Under the pieces are notes generated by a model. The model was not told the DNA's origin. It did not search any database and was given only the letters and a program-made list of their open reading frames with translations. A program made the translations under genes and the position numbers. Shown here piece by piece: positions 1-9,108 of a stretch of 64,000 nt of DNA. How positions within the stretch are numbered: position 1 is the stretch's first letter; each line of letters starts with the position of its first letter. Source of the stretch: Streptomyces sp. NBC_00539 (GTDB lineage: Bacteria; Actinomycetota; Actinomycetes; Streptomycetales; Streptomycetaceae). The stretch lies in the NCBI RefSeq assembly GCF_036346105.1, contig NZ_CP107811.1, forward strand, positions 2,920,501 to 2,984,500. The letters run 5' to 3'.

Positions 1-1557
<1,557 letters not shown>

Positions 1558-1686
1558 TCAGTCCTCTCGTTGCGATCCTCGGCCGCTCACCGCGACCGCC
1601 ACCGCCTAGAACGAACTACGCCCCTCGCCCCCCGGCATCAGCAGGGTGACCAGGGGCGCAGCTCAAAGCAAAACTGGAGAAGTGTC

Positions 1687-1995
1687 TTACTTCTCGACGA
1701 TCGCGAGCACGTCGCGGGCCGAGAGGACGAGGTACTCCTCGCCGCTGTACTTCACTTCGGTGCCGCCGTACTTGCTGTACAGCACGATGTCGCCGACGCT
1801 GACGTCCAGCGGGAGACGCTGGCCGTCCTCGAAGCGACCCGGACCGACCGCAAGGACGACGCCCTCCTGGGGCTTCTCCTTCGCGGTGTCCGGGATGACC
1901 AGGCCGGAGGCCGTGGTCTGCTCGGCGTCGAGCGGCTGGACCACAATGCGGTCCTCAAGCGGCTTGATGGCAACCTTGGAGCTGGCGGTCGTCAC
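1687..1995 (-). CDS. groES: Co-chaperonin GroES
   Basis: Ten-kilodalton lid of the GroEL chamber. The 102-residue product has the normal family length and the mobile-loop and roof regions ([13 protein letters not shown] near the N-terminus, [16 protein letters not shown] near the C-terminus). Translation most likely starts at the GTG at 1995, preceded by a GGGGGAGGT ribosome site. It is the first gene of the groES-groEL transcript, read from the promoter at 2124-2153 that is overlapped by CIRCE operators, so expression is expected to rise when the HrcA repressor is titrated during heat stress (family knowledge). Confidence 0.97.
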   Translation of the reverse strand: MTTASSKVAIKPLEDRIVVQPLDAEQTTASGLVIPDTAKEKPQEGVVLAVGPGRFEDGQRLPLDVSVGDIVLYSKYGGTEVKYSGEEYLVLSARDVLAIVEK

Positions 1996-2091
1996 GATCC
2001 GACCTCCCCCTTCGGAGATCCGGGGTTAACTGTCTGAGGTGGCGACCAGGTCGATCCGTCGTCGCGGGTGCCGGACCTGCCTGTCGCTGTG

Positions 2092-2118
2092 TTGGCACTC
2101 ACCAGGGGCGAGTGCCAG
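2092..2118 (-). promoter_or_regulatory. CIRCE operator, proximal copy
   Basis: Inverted repeat TTGGCACTC-N9-GAGTGCCAG, one of two copies upstream of groES. It matches the CIRCE consensus TTAGCACTC-N9-GAGTGCTAA bound by HrcA at most positions. It sits over or just after the predicted transcription start, where bound repressor would block initiation. Confidence 0.88.
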
Positions 2119-2123
2119 GTGCG

Positions 2124-2153
2124 AGACTATTCCGGCGATTAGCACTCGGTCAA
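2124..2153 (-). promoter_or_regulatory. groES-groEL promoter
   Basis: On the minus strand there is a -35 TTGACC (2153-2148) and a -10 TAGTCT (2129-2124) with an 18-base spacer, a good match to the main actinobacterial vegetative promoter. The -35 hexamer lies in the spacer of the distal CIRCE repeat and the expected start point falls in the proximal one, the arrangement expected for HrcA repression. Confidence 0.75.
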
Positions 2154-2165
2154 GCGGAGTGCCAA
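2139..2165 (-). promoter_or_regulatory. CIRCE operator, distal copy
   Basis: Inverted repeat TTAGCACTC-N9-GAGTGCCAA, eight of nine positions per arm symmetrical and nearly identical to the CIRCE consensus. It encloses the -35 element of the groES promoter. Together with the copy at 2092-2118 it forms a double HrcA operator. Confidence 0.92.
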
Positions 2166-2309
2166 CACACCACCCGACGGAATGCGGATCACCCCCCTCC
2201 GGACGGCTCCGGAGGGCGCCGGACCGGCCCCCAGGAACCATCGTCAGGGCTTCCTCGTCGTAGTGGATATGAAGATAAAACGCCCGAATACCGACGGCGA
2301 AGGCATCCC

Positions 2310-3707
2310 GTGAGGGGACTGAGGCCGCTGACGGTGGCCGGCGCCCGCCGTCGTACCGAAGCATTGCTGCTCGTCCTCGTCACCGGCATCGCCGTTCTCG
2401 GTCATGCCGCGGCCGGTCTGGCGATGAACGGCGCACTGCCGCCGAAGCTCACCGGATTCACCATCAGCCTGACGCTGCTGTCGCTGGTGGGACACCTGGG
2501 CATCCGCCGGTTCGCGCCGTATGCGGATCCGCTCGTCTTCCCGCTCGCCATGCTGCTGACCGGGCTCGGGCTCGTCCTCATCAACCGCCTCGACCAGGGG
2601 TACATCGAGCGCTACGGTTCCGACGCGAACGCCCCCGGCCAGCTGATGTGGACCGTGGTCGGGGTCGCCGCCTGCCTGCTGGTGGTGGCGCTGCTGCGCG
2701 ACCACAGACTCCTGCAGCGCTTCATCTACATCACCATGGCCGTCGCGCTGGTGCTGCTCATCGCGCCGGCCTTCTTCGGCGCGGACACCTACGGGGCCAA
2801 GCGCTGGATCATCCTGTTCGGGTTCTCGCTCCAGCCCGGCGAGTTCGTGAAGATCATGATCGCGGTCTTCTTCGCGGGCTACCTGGTCGTCCACCGGGAC
2901 TCGCTGGCCCTGACGGGCCGCAAGTTCCTGGGCATGCGGCTGCCGCCGATGCGGCAGCTCGGGCCTATCGTCACCGTGTGGGTCCTGTCGCTGCTCGTGC
3001 TCGTCTTCGAACGGGACCTCGGTACGTCGCTCATCTTCTTCGGCGTGTTCGTGGTGATGCTGTACGTCGCCACGGAACGCACCAGCTGGATCGTCTGCGG
3101 CCTCGTCATGGCGGCGGGCGGCGCCTTCGTGGTGGGGTCCACCGAGCCGCACGTGAAGGCGCGCGTGGCCGCCTGGCTCAACCCGCTGTCCTACTACTGG
3201 ACGGACCGGCCGCCGGGCGTCACCTCCGACCAGTCGGCCCAGGCGCTGTTCAGCTTCGGCACGGGCGGCATCACCGGCACCGGACTCGGCATGGGACACC
3301 CTGAGCTGATCAAGTTCGCGGGGCGCAGCGACTTCATCCTGACCACCGTGGGCGAGGAACTGGGCCTCGCGGGGGTGATGGCGGTCCTGCTGCTCTACGG
3401 GCTGCTCGTCCAGCGGGGCCTGCGGATGGCGCTTGCGGCGCGGGACCCGTTCGGCAAACTCCTGGCGGTGGGCCTGGCGGCGGCGCTGGCGCTCCAGGTG
3501 TTCGTTGTCGCGGGCGGCGTCACGGGCCTGATCCCCCTGACGGGCAAGGCCCTGCCCTTCCTGGCGAAGGGCGGCTCGTCCCTCCTGGCGAACTGGCTCA
3601 TGATCGCCCTGCTGCTCCGCATCAGCGACAGCGCGGAACGCCAACGCGAGGCGGACGCCCACGACCCGGCGGAAACGACGCTGACCCCGGCGGGGGTGGG
3701 GGTGTAG
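2310..3707 (+). CDS. SEDS-family (FtsW/RodA/SpoVE-like) membrane protein
   Basis: Polytopic protein of 465 residues with about ten hydrophobic segments, of the SEDS glycosyltransferase family that polymerises lipid II into peptidoglycan strands. Family marks are present: a KRWI..FGFSLQPGEFVKI segment, a FERDLGTSLIFF segment, the extracytoplasmic loop ending in QSAQALFSFGTGGITGTGLG, and SDFILTTVGEELGL followed by the last helices. I chose the GTG at 2310 because GAAGG lies six bases upstream; in-frame ATG codons further 5' would run through the CIRCE region. It stands alone, with no partner class B penicillin-binding protein beside it, unlike dcw or rodA loci. Its exact role (division, elongation or sporulation) cannot be told from sequence. 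Confidence 0.85.
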   Translation: MRGLRPLTVAGARRRTEALLLVLVTGIAVLGHAAAGLAMNGALPPKLTGFTISLTLLSLVGHLGIRRFAPYADPLVFPLAMLLTGLGLVLINRLDQGYIERYGSDANAPGQLMWTVVGVAACLLVVALLRDHRLLQRFIYITMAVALVLLIAPAFFGADTYGAKRWIILFGFSLQPGEFVKIMIAVFFAGYLVVHRDSLALTGRKFLGMRLPPMRQLGPIVTVWVLSLLVLVFERDLGTSLIFFGVFVVMLYVATERTSWIVCGLVMAAGGAFVVGSTEPHVKARVAAWLNPLSYYWTDRPPGVTSDQSAQALFSFGTGGITGTGLGMGHPELIKFAGRSDFILTTVGEELGLAGVMAVLLLYGLLVQRGLRMALAARDPFGKLLAVGLAAALALQVFVVAGGVTGLIPLTGKALPFLAKGGSSLLANWLMIALLLRISDSAERQREADAHDPAETTLTPAGVGV

Positions 3708-3746
3708 AGGCGGGGTGTGGGGTGCGGGGGTGCCGGCCGGGGTACC

Positions 3747-4093
3747 GGCCGGGGCGCTCGGCCCGCCGGGCGGGTTGCGGGGGCGGGGTGTTCACCGGAC
3801 GGCCTCAGAGAGGGCATGGGGGTTTCCCGTCAGTCCGATCGTCTCTCCGCGTCGGCCCGGTCCCTCAAGAGCGCTCGCTGCGCTCGCGTCGCTTCGCGAT
3901 GGCCTTCGGCCACCCTTGACCGACCGGCCCGCCACGGATCAACGAAGACTGACGGGAAACCCCCAGAGGAACGGGCCGGTGCCTGCTTTCTGCCCATCCC
4001 CCTCACAGCTGCAGGGGCCCCACCCCGAGATGCCGCGCCAGATCGCTACGCGCTCCCCCCATCTCAGCGACTGCAGGCCGTCTGGGGCTGGAC
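3747..4093 (+). repeat. Long inverted repeat, left arm
   Basis: The 439-base gap 3708-4146 has no convincing gene. It holds one arm of a long inverted repeat whose partner lies at about 4605-4948. The first ~212 bases (to about 3958) are nearly identical to the partner, with only a few substitutions and one indel; the rest is recognisably similar but more diverged (shared CAGATCGCTACGCGCTCC). Inside the conserved core a perfect 17-base inverted pair, GGGGGTTTCCCGTCAGT and its complement, bounds about 147 bases. Open frames across this stretch are judged not to be genes. Confidence 0.8.
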
Positions 4094-4146
4094 ATAAGCC
4101 GCCCACGACCTCGTCCACCGGCCCCGGACTGCGATCGCGGGCCGAG

Positions 4147-4521
4147 TCAGCCGGCGCGTTCGGCGAGGCTGCGTTCCACGCAGAACTCGTTGCCTTCCGG
4201 GTCGGCGAGAGTCACCCATCCGGTTCCGTCGGGCCTGCGGTGGTCGCCCATCAGGGTGGCACCCAACGCGAGGATGCGGTCCACCTCTTCGTCCCGCGAC
4301 CGGTCCTGCGGTTGCAGGTCCACGTGCACCCGATTCTTCACCGTCTTGGCATCGGCCACTGTCACGAAGAGCAGAGTCGTGCCCGGCGCCTTGACCAATG
4401 CCTCGGGGTCGCCGGGGAAGTCGTCGTCAGCGAGCGAGCCGTCGAGGACGGCGGCCCAGAACTGCGCCAGGCGGTAGGCGTCGGAGCAGTCGATGGTGAG
4501 GTGTCGTATGAGAGAAGACAT
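4147..4521 (-). CDS. VOC/glyoxalase-like domain protein
   Basis: Small 124-residue protein of the vicinal oxygen chelate type (glyoxalase-like). It shows the typical opening HLTIDCSDAYRLAQFWAAVLDG, a central VHVDLQ strand, and the closing G..WVTLADPEGNEFCV motif with the terminal Glu/Cys region. Members include metal-dependent lyases, dioxygenases and binding proteins; substrate is unknown. The ATG at 4521 fits the domain start, although no clear ribosome site precedes it. Longer in-frame extensions to about 4953 would translate the flanking inverted repeat and are rejected. The gene lies between the two arms of a ~345-bp inverted repeat, so it may be cargo of a mobile cassette (inference). 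Confidence 0.75.
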   Translation of the reverse strand: MSSLIRHLTIDCSDAYRLAQFWAAVLDGSLADDDFPGDPEALVKAPGTTLLFVTVADAKTVKNRVHVDLQPQDRSRDEEVDRILALGATLMGDHRRPDGTGWVTLADPEGNEFCVERSLAERAG

Positions 4522-4604
4522 TGACGCACTATCGATCACGCGCGTCACCGATGTCCACGGACTTTGCCACCGATGCGGTCCCTCCGGAGTGGAGGGGTCC
4601 ATGA

Positions 4605-4948
4605 CCGGCCCAAGACGGTCTGGAGACGCCGGGACGGGAGGAGCGCGTAGCGATCTGGTGCGCGCGGACCCCGCCGCGGATCGCTGACGGGGCCGCTCCT
4701 CCGGGTCTCTGCCCGGTGATCGTTCTTTTGGGGGGTTCCCGGCAGTCTTCGTTGATCCGTGGCGGGCCGGTCGGTCAAGGGTGGCCGAAGGCCATCGCGA
4801 AGCGACGCGAGCGCAGCGAGCGCCCTTGAGGGACCGGGCCGACGCGGAGAGACGATCGGACTGACGGGAAACCCCCATGCCCTCTCTGAGGCCGTCCGGT
4901 GAACACCCCGCCCCCGCAACCCGGCCCGGCGGGCCGAGCACCCCGGCC
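4605..4948 (-). repeat. Long inverted repeat, right arm
   Basis: The 474-base gap 4522-4995 holds no convincing gene. Read on the minus strand from 4948 down to about 4731 it is nearly identical to 3747-3958; similarity continues more weakly to about 4605. In this arm the distal 17-base inner inverted repeat is degraded (ACTGCCGGGAACCCCCC). Both arms face the VOC gene with their less conserved ends. Confidence 0.8.
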
Positions 4949-4995
4949 GACACCCCGCCCCCAAGAGCCCCCGAGAGCCCCGAAACCCCGCCCCC

Positions 4996-5883
4996 CTACA
5001 GGTAGTCCTCCAAGCGGGCGATCTTGAAGCCCTGCTCCTGGATGCGCTTGAGCATGTTGGCGGTCATCTGGGTTTCCGTCTCGCCCTTGAGTTCCGACGG
5101 GCCGCGGAAGTGGGCGAGGATGATGTCGCCCGGGCGCAGCGCGGAGCCTTCGGCGTACTGGAAGCCGGTGATCTGCATCGACACGCGCCACAGGATGACC
5201 TGGGAGATGCCGCACTCGGAGGCGGCCTTGAGGGTGTCGTCGTTGTAGTTGCCGAACGGCGGCCGGAAGCGGGTCGGTTTGGTGCCGAAGCGCTTTTCCA
5301 GGCGTTCCTGCTGACCGCATATCTCCTTCTTCTGCGCCGCGAAGCCCAGCGTGCGCAGGTTGGGGTGGGTCAGCGTGTGGTTGTTTATCGTGCTGCCGCT
5401 GCCGTTGTCGCGCAGCGTCTGGAAGTGGCCGTAGTCGGACGAGGCCACGTTGTCCGTCAGGAACATGCTGATCGGCAGCTTGAGGTCGGCCGCCATCTTG
5501 AGGAACTGCGGGTTCTTCTCCGCGCCGTCGTCGAAGGTCAGGAAGACGACCTTGTCGGTCGGCGCGACGGGTATTCGGTCTATGACGGCCGGCTTGCCCG
5601 GCGCGGCCTGGGGGATCTGCGGCTTCTGGGAGGGCTTCGGCGCGTACTGGACCGGGGCGTTCAGCCCCCACTTGCGGTACGCGTCGTCCACCGGTGCCAC
5701 CGGCGCCGGAGAAGGGGAGGCGGCGGAGGATGCGGACGGGGAGGCCGAGGGCTTCCCCGTCTCCTGCTTGGTCTTGCGCCCCAGTCGTTCGATGGGGTCC
5801 ACGCTGTTCCCGCACCCCGAGAGGGAAAGCGCGAGCGCGCCGGCTGCGAGCGTCCCGGCTACCAACCGGCGCGCGTACTTCAC
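4996..5883 (-). CDS. NodB-type polysaccharide deacetylase lipoprotein (1)
   Basis: Predicted exported lipoprotein of 295 residues: signal peptide with lipobox LSGC (lipidated Cys24), a Ser/Pro/Ala-rich linker (about 45-65), then a NodB homology domain. Catalytic motifs are complete: FDDG (117-120), metal-binding HTLTH (H169, H173), and RPPFGNY (207-213). The family removes N-acetyl groups from GlcNAc polymers such as peptidoglycan or chitin, or from other cell-wall glycans; the substrate here is not known. It starts at a GTG that overlaps the stop of the paralogue upstream (GTGA), implying translational coupling. The two neighbours are clearly homologous and probably arose by tandem duplication. 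Confidence 0.88.
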   Translation of the reverse strand: MKYARRLVAGTLAAGALALSLSGCGNSVDPIERLGRKTKQETGKPSASPSASSAASPSPAPVAPVDDAYRKWGLNAPVQYAPKPSQKPQIPQAAPGKPAVIDRIPVAPTDKVVFLTFDDGAEKNPQFLKMAADLKLPISMFLTDNVASSDYGHFQTLRDNGSGSTINNHTLTHPNLRTLGFAAQKKEICGQQERLEKRFGTKPTRFRPPFGNYNDDTLKAASECGISQVILWRVSMQITGFQYAEGSALRPGDIILAHFRGPSELKGETETQMTANMLKRIQEQGFKIARLEDYL

Positions 5884-6824
5884 AAGTAGTCCTCCAGGCG
5901 GGCCACGGCGTATCCCTTGTCCGTGACGGTCTTCATGACATGACGGATCATGTCAGGCATGGTGCCCTTCCAGTCTTCCCGGCCCCGGAAGTGCGTGAGG
6001 ATGATGTCACCAGGGTGGAGGTCCCGGTCCCATTCCCGCCAGTCCATCCGGTTGGGGAACGCCTCGGCGTTCCACAGCGGGACGGCCTTGATGCCGCAGG
6101 ACTTCGCCGCGCGCAGGGTGTCCTGGTTGTAGTTGCCGTACGGCGGCCGGAAGAGTGACGGCCGCTTGCCGAACTGCTTCTGGATGGTGTCCTGCTGGCC
6201 GCAGATCTCCTCGCGCTGCTGTTCGTAGTCGAGGGCCGGCAGGTAGCGGTGGTTGAGCGTGTGGTTGTTCAGGGTGACGCCCGCGGCCTGCATCTTCTTG
6301 AAGTACGGGTAGTTGTCCCGGACCAGGTAGTCGCTGAGGAACGCCGTGTAGGGGAGGTGGAGCTCCTCCATCATCGTGAGGAACTCGGGGTCCTTCTCCG
6401 CGCCGTCGTCGATCGTCAGGAAGACGACCTTGTCCTCGGTGGGGACCGTGGTGAAGACGGGCGGGAGGTTCTCCTGGCCCTCGACCTCGAAGCCGTCGCG
6501 GGTGGTGATCTCCGGCTTGGTCTTGGGCGCGGGCGGGGCGGTCAGCGGCGGCTTGGCCAGTTTCCACTTCTTCGCGGCGGCGATCCGGGCCTGCTGGGCG
6601 GCCTTCTGCTGCTCGGCGGGGTTCGCGAGCGCGCCCGCCGCGCCGGCGCCCTCGGCGCCCGAGCCGCCCTTGGGCTTGGTGGCCGGCGGGTTCGAGGAGC
6701 CGCAAGCGGTGCCCAGCGCGGCGACCAGCAGCGCGGCGAGGGCCACCCCGTACCGGCCGAGCGGACGCGCCGCGGGCCGATGACCTTGTTGCGTCTTATT
6801 TCCCTTTTGTCGTACAGGCTGCAT
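5880..6824 (-). CDS. NodB-type polysaccharide deacetylase lipoprotein (2)
   Basis: Second of two tandem deacetylase lipoproteins, 314 residues. The signal peptide ends in lipobox LGTAC (Cys41), followed by a low-complexity Ala/Gly/Lys linker and a NodB domain with IDDG (138-141), HTLNH (H188, H192) and RPPYGNYN (226-233). I place the start at the ATG at 6824, which leaves a short basic N-terminus before the hydrophobic segment and has a GGGAG upstream; a longer in-frame start at 6956 would overlap the divergent methyltransferase gene. It shares 4 bases with the next gene. Both proteins end in the same A/I-ARLEDYL sequence, supporting recent common origin. Confidence 0.87.
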   Translation of the reverse strand: MQPVRQKGNKTQQGHRPAARPLGRYGVALAALLVAALGTACGSSNPPATKPKGGSGAEGAGAAGALANPAEQQKAAQQARIAAAKKWKLAKPPLTAPPAPKTKPEITTRDGFEVEGQENLPPVFTTVPTEDKVVFLTIDDGAEKDPEFLTMMEELHLPYTAFLSDYLVRDNYPYFKKMQAAGVTLNNHTLNHRYLPALDYEQQREEICGQQDTIQKQFGKRPSLFRPPYGNYNQDTLRAAKSCGIKAVPLWNAEAFPNRMDWREWDRDLHPGDIILTHFRGREDWKGTMPDMIRHVMKTVTDKGYAVARLEDYL

Positions 6825-6915
6825 AGCGCGGATACTCCCAGGACACTCCCCCGGGCCCCGGAAGACACCGCGAGCGGAGCTCGACCTTCCATCGACTGGC
6901 CCACACTGGCCGACA

Positions 6916-8103
6916 ATGGTCCCCGTGACCCCCGAAGACTTCGCCGCCCTGCTCACCCCCGAGGGGCGCGCCCTCCTCGACTCGCTCCACGACTACGACC
7001 CCGCCCAGGAGCTGGCCGTGGCCACCCGGCTGCGCCGCGAGCACCCCGCCGCCCTGGTCTCCGCCGCGCTCGGGCAGGCCCGGCTGCGGCAGCGGGCGTC
7101 CGTGAAGTTCGGGGCCGAGGACGCCTTCCGGATGTACTTCACCCCCGGCGGCGGCGAGATGGCCACGCGCGCCTCCGTCGCGTCCTACCGCGCCGGCCGG
7201 CTCGCGGCCCTCGGCGTACGCAGCGTCGCGGACCTGTGCTGCGGCATCGGCGGGGACGCCCTGGCCCTGGCCCGCCTGGGCATCCGGGTGCTGGCGGTGG
7301 ACCACGACCCGCTGACGGTCGCCGTCGCCCGGGCCAATGCCGAAGCGCTGGGGCTCGCGGACCTGATCGAGGTCAGGGAGGCGGACGTGACCACCGTCGA
7401 CACCGCCGGCTACGACGCCGTTTTCATCGACCCGGCCCGGCGCGGCGGCAGGGGCCGGATCTTCGACCCCGAGAGCTACTCCCCGCCGCTGTCCTGGGCC
7501 GTCGCGGCCGCGCGCAGCGCCCCGTACGCCGCCATCAAGATCGCGCCGGGGATCCCGCACGAGGCCGTCCCGGCGGAGGCCGAGGCCGAGTGGATCTCCG
7601 ACCAGGGGGACGTGAAGGAGGCCGTGCTGTGGTTCGGGACGGAGCCCGGCAGCGTACGGGCCACCCTGCTCCCGGGGCCGCGCGCGCTGCGCACCGCCGA
7701 TCCGCTGCCCGACCCCGAGGCGGGGCCGGTGGGCCGGTACCTGTACGAGCCCGACGGCGCCGTGATCCGCGCCCACCTGGTCGCGGAGGTCGCCGAGCAG
7801 CTGGGCGGACGGCTGATCGACCCCACCATCGCCTACATCACCGCGGACGAGCTGCGCGCCACCCCGTACGCGACCGCGTACGAGATCACCGACGTGCTGC
7901 CCTTCGGCTTGAAGAAGCTCAAGGCCCTGCTGCGCGAGCGCGGCGTCGGCGTCCTGACGGTGAAGAAGCGCGGTTCGGCGATCGAGCCCGAGGAGCTTCG
8001 CAAGAAGGTCAAACCCCAGGGGCCGCACTCGGCGACCGTGATCCTGACCCGCGTCGACGGCGCTCCCTCGATGCTGATCGGGGCGCCCGTGGAAAGGCGG
8101 TGA
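6916..8103 (+). CDS. Class I SAM-dependent methyltransferase with THUMP-like tail
   Basis: Protein of 395 residues with a Rossmann methyltransferase core: motif I DLCCGIGGDALALA (106-119), acidic AVDHD for ribose binding, and IDPARR (171-176) in the place of the N/DPPY catalytic motif. The C-terminal part (DVLPFGLKKLKALL..GVGVLTVKKRG) resembles the THUMP-like domain found in this actinobacterial family, which suggests an RNA or tRNA substrate; the target is unproven. It is transcribed divergently from the deacetylase pair and starts at ATG 6916; a GTG at 6925 is an alternative. No linked substrate gene is evident. Confidence 0.8.
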   Translation: MVPVTPEDFAALLTPEGRALLDSLHDYDPAQELAVATRLRREHPAALVSAALGQARLRQRASVKFGAEDAFRMYFTPGGGEMATRASVASYRAGRLAALGVRSVADLCCGIGGDALALARLGIRVLAVDHDPLTVAVARANAEALGLADLIEVREADVTTVDTAGYDAVFIDPARRGGRGRIFDPESYSPPLSWAVAAARSAPYAAIKIAPGIPHEAVPAEAEAEWISDQGDVKEAVLWFGTEPGSVRATLLPGPRALRTADPLPDPEAGPVGRYLYEPDGAVIRAHLVAEVAEQLGGRLIDPTIAYITADELRATPYATAYEITDVLPFGLKKLKALLRERGVGVLTVKKRGSAIEPEELRKKVKPQGPHSATVILTRVDGAPSMLIGAPVERR

Positions 8104-8171
8104 ACGGCCCGGTCGCCCGGGGATCCGGACCGCCCGTGGCCGGTTGCGCCGCCGGCGTCCGCGCCGAGCTC

Positions 8172-8795
8172 CTACGCCCTTTCACCGAAGGCGCGCACGG
8201 CCCAGCGGTGGTGCGCGCCTGCCTTGCCGAGGCCGAGGAGCGCGGTGACCCACAGGATCAGGCCGAGCCCCATCAGATACGTGACCTCGCCGTACGTCAC
8301 CTCGCCCGGCCGGGCCTCCAGCGCCGTCCCGAACGTCACCCACAGCCCGACGGCGCCGAGGGCGAACGAGGCGAGCAGCCAGGTCAGGCTCCGCCAGGGG
8401 GCGCGCACCAGGGCGGCCGCGGCGGGGTCCCGGTCGGATTCGGCCCACGCGCACAGCAGCCGGCGCAGCTGCCGGTCCCGTTCGGCGCCCTTGGCGAACC
8501 AGATCCCGGCGGGGACCAGCACGCCCGCTCCGAGCGCGCCGAAGACGGCCCCGAAGAAGTACGAGAGCGGGTCGTGGCTCTCGATCGCCCTCAGGGCCAT
8601 GCCGATGAAGCTCCAGCCGAGCGCGAAGACGGCGGCCACCGCCCAGAGCGTCAGCAGCCGGCCGGGGCCGAGGATGCGCCGGCCCAGTTCCTGGAGGAAG
8701 CGCGCCCGCTCGGCGCGCACGACGGACTCGTCCAGCCACTCCCGCAGGTGCGCGGGCGGCGGCGGGGGAGGCAGCTCACGACGGGACATGCACAT
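8172..8795 (-). CDS. Hypothetical integral membrane protein
   Basis: Unrecognised protein of 207 residues. A proline-rich N-terminus (PPPPPP) and an amphipathic stretch (about 15-45) are followed by four hydrophobic segments: LLTLWAVAAVFALGWSFI, FFGAVFGALGAGVLVPAGIW, LTWLLASFALGAVGLWVTF and YLMGLGLILWVTALLGLG. A charged cytosolic-type loop (KGAERDRQLRRLLCAWAESDRD) separates the pairs. Start is ATG 8795 or the in-frame ATG at 8789; no ribosome site decides between them. It converges with the methyltransferase gene, 68 bases away, and lies downstream of the small monooxygenase-like gene and tsaD. Confidence 0.65.
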   Translation of the reverse strand: MCMSRRELPPPPPPAHLREWLDESVVRAERARFLQELGRRILGPGRLLTLWAVAAVFALGWSFIGMALRAIESHDPLSYFFGAVFGALGAGVLVPAGIWFAKGAERDRQLRRLLCAWAESDRDPAAAALVRAPWRSLTWLLASFALGAVGLWVTFGTALEARPGEVTYGEVTYLMGLGLILWVTALLGLGKAGAHHRWAVRAFGERA

Positions 8796-8835
8796 GACCG
8801 TACGAGGACCTGATACAAAGTCACTCGACCGGCGC

Positions 8836-9108
8836 TCAGCCGCCGGCGACCTCCACCGACTCGAACCGCCAGCGGTGCACGGCCCGGGTGATCAGGTCCG
8901 CGGCCGGCTCGGGCAGCTCGGGCAGCTCCGCCGCCACGCCCTCCGCGGCCTCCCACCAGGTGACCACCAGCACCCGGTCCTGCGGGGCCCGCAGCACCTC
9001 GCGGCGCACCGGCTCCCGGGACAGGACCTGGGCGCGGGCCCATTCCAGCAGCTCGTTGCCCCGGCCGGGCACCGCCCGGGCCTCCCACATCAGCACGACC
9101 GTGCTCAT
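8836..9108 (-). CDS. Small dimeric alpha-beta barrel (ABM-like) protein
   Basis: Ninety-residue protein with the pattern of the antibiotic-biosynthesis-monooxygenase/dimeric alpha-beta barrel fold: an opening strand [12 protein letters not shown], a helix [13 protein letters not shown], and a VLVVTWWEA strand. Catalysis is not implied by the fold alone. Its ATG overlaps the tsaD stop codon by four bases (ATGA), so it is translated with the t6A genes; functional linkage is not known. Confidence 0.7.
   Translation of the reverse strand: MSTVVLMWEARAVPGRGNELLEWARAQVLSREPVRREVLRAPQDRVLVVTWWEAAEGVAAELPELPEPAADLITRAVHRWRFESVEVAGG

Noticed and set aside
3717-4097. Possible 126-residue protein in the left inverted-repeat arm
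   Set aside because: Similar frames exist in the other arm only because the DNA is repeated; composition is Arg-rich, no ribosome site, and the alternative frames are equally open.
4522-4953. N-terminal extension of the VOC protein into the right repeat arm
   Set aside because: The domain begins at the ATG 4521; the extension would be low-complexity repeat-derived sequence.
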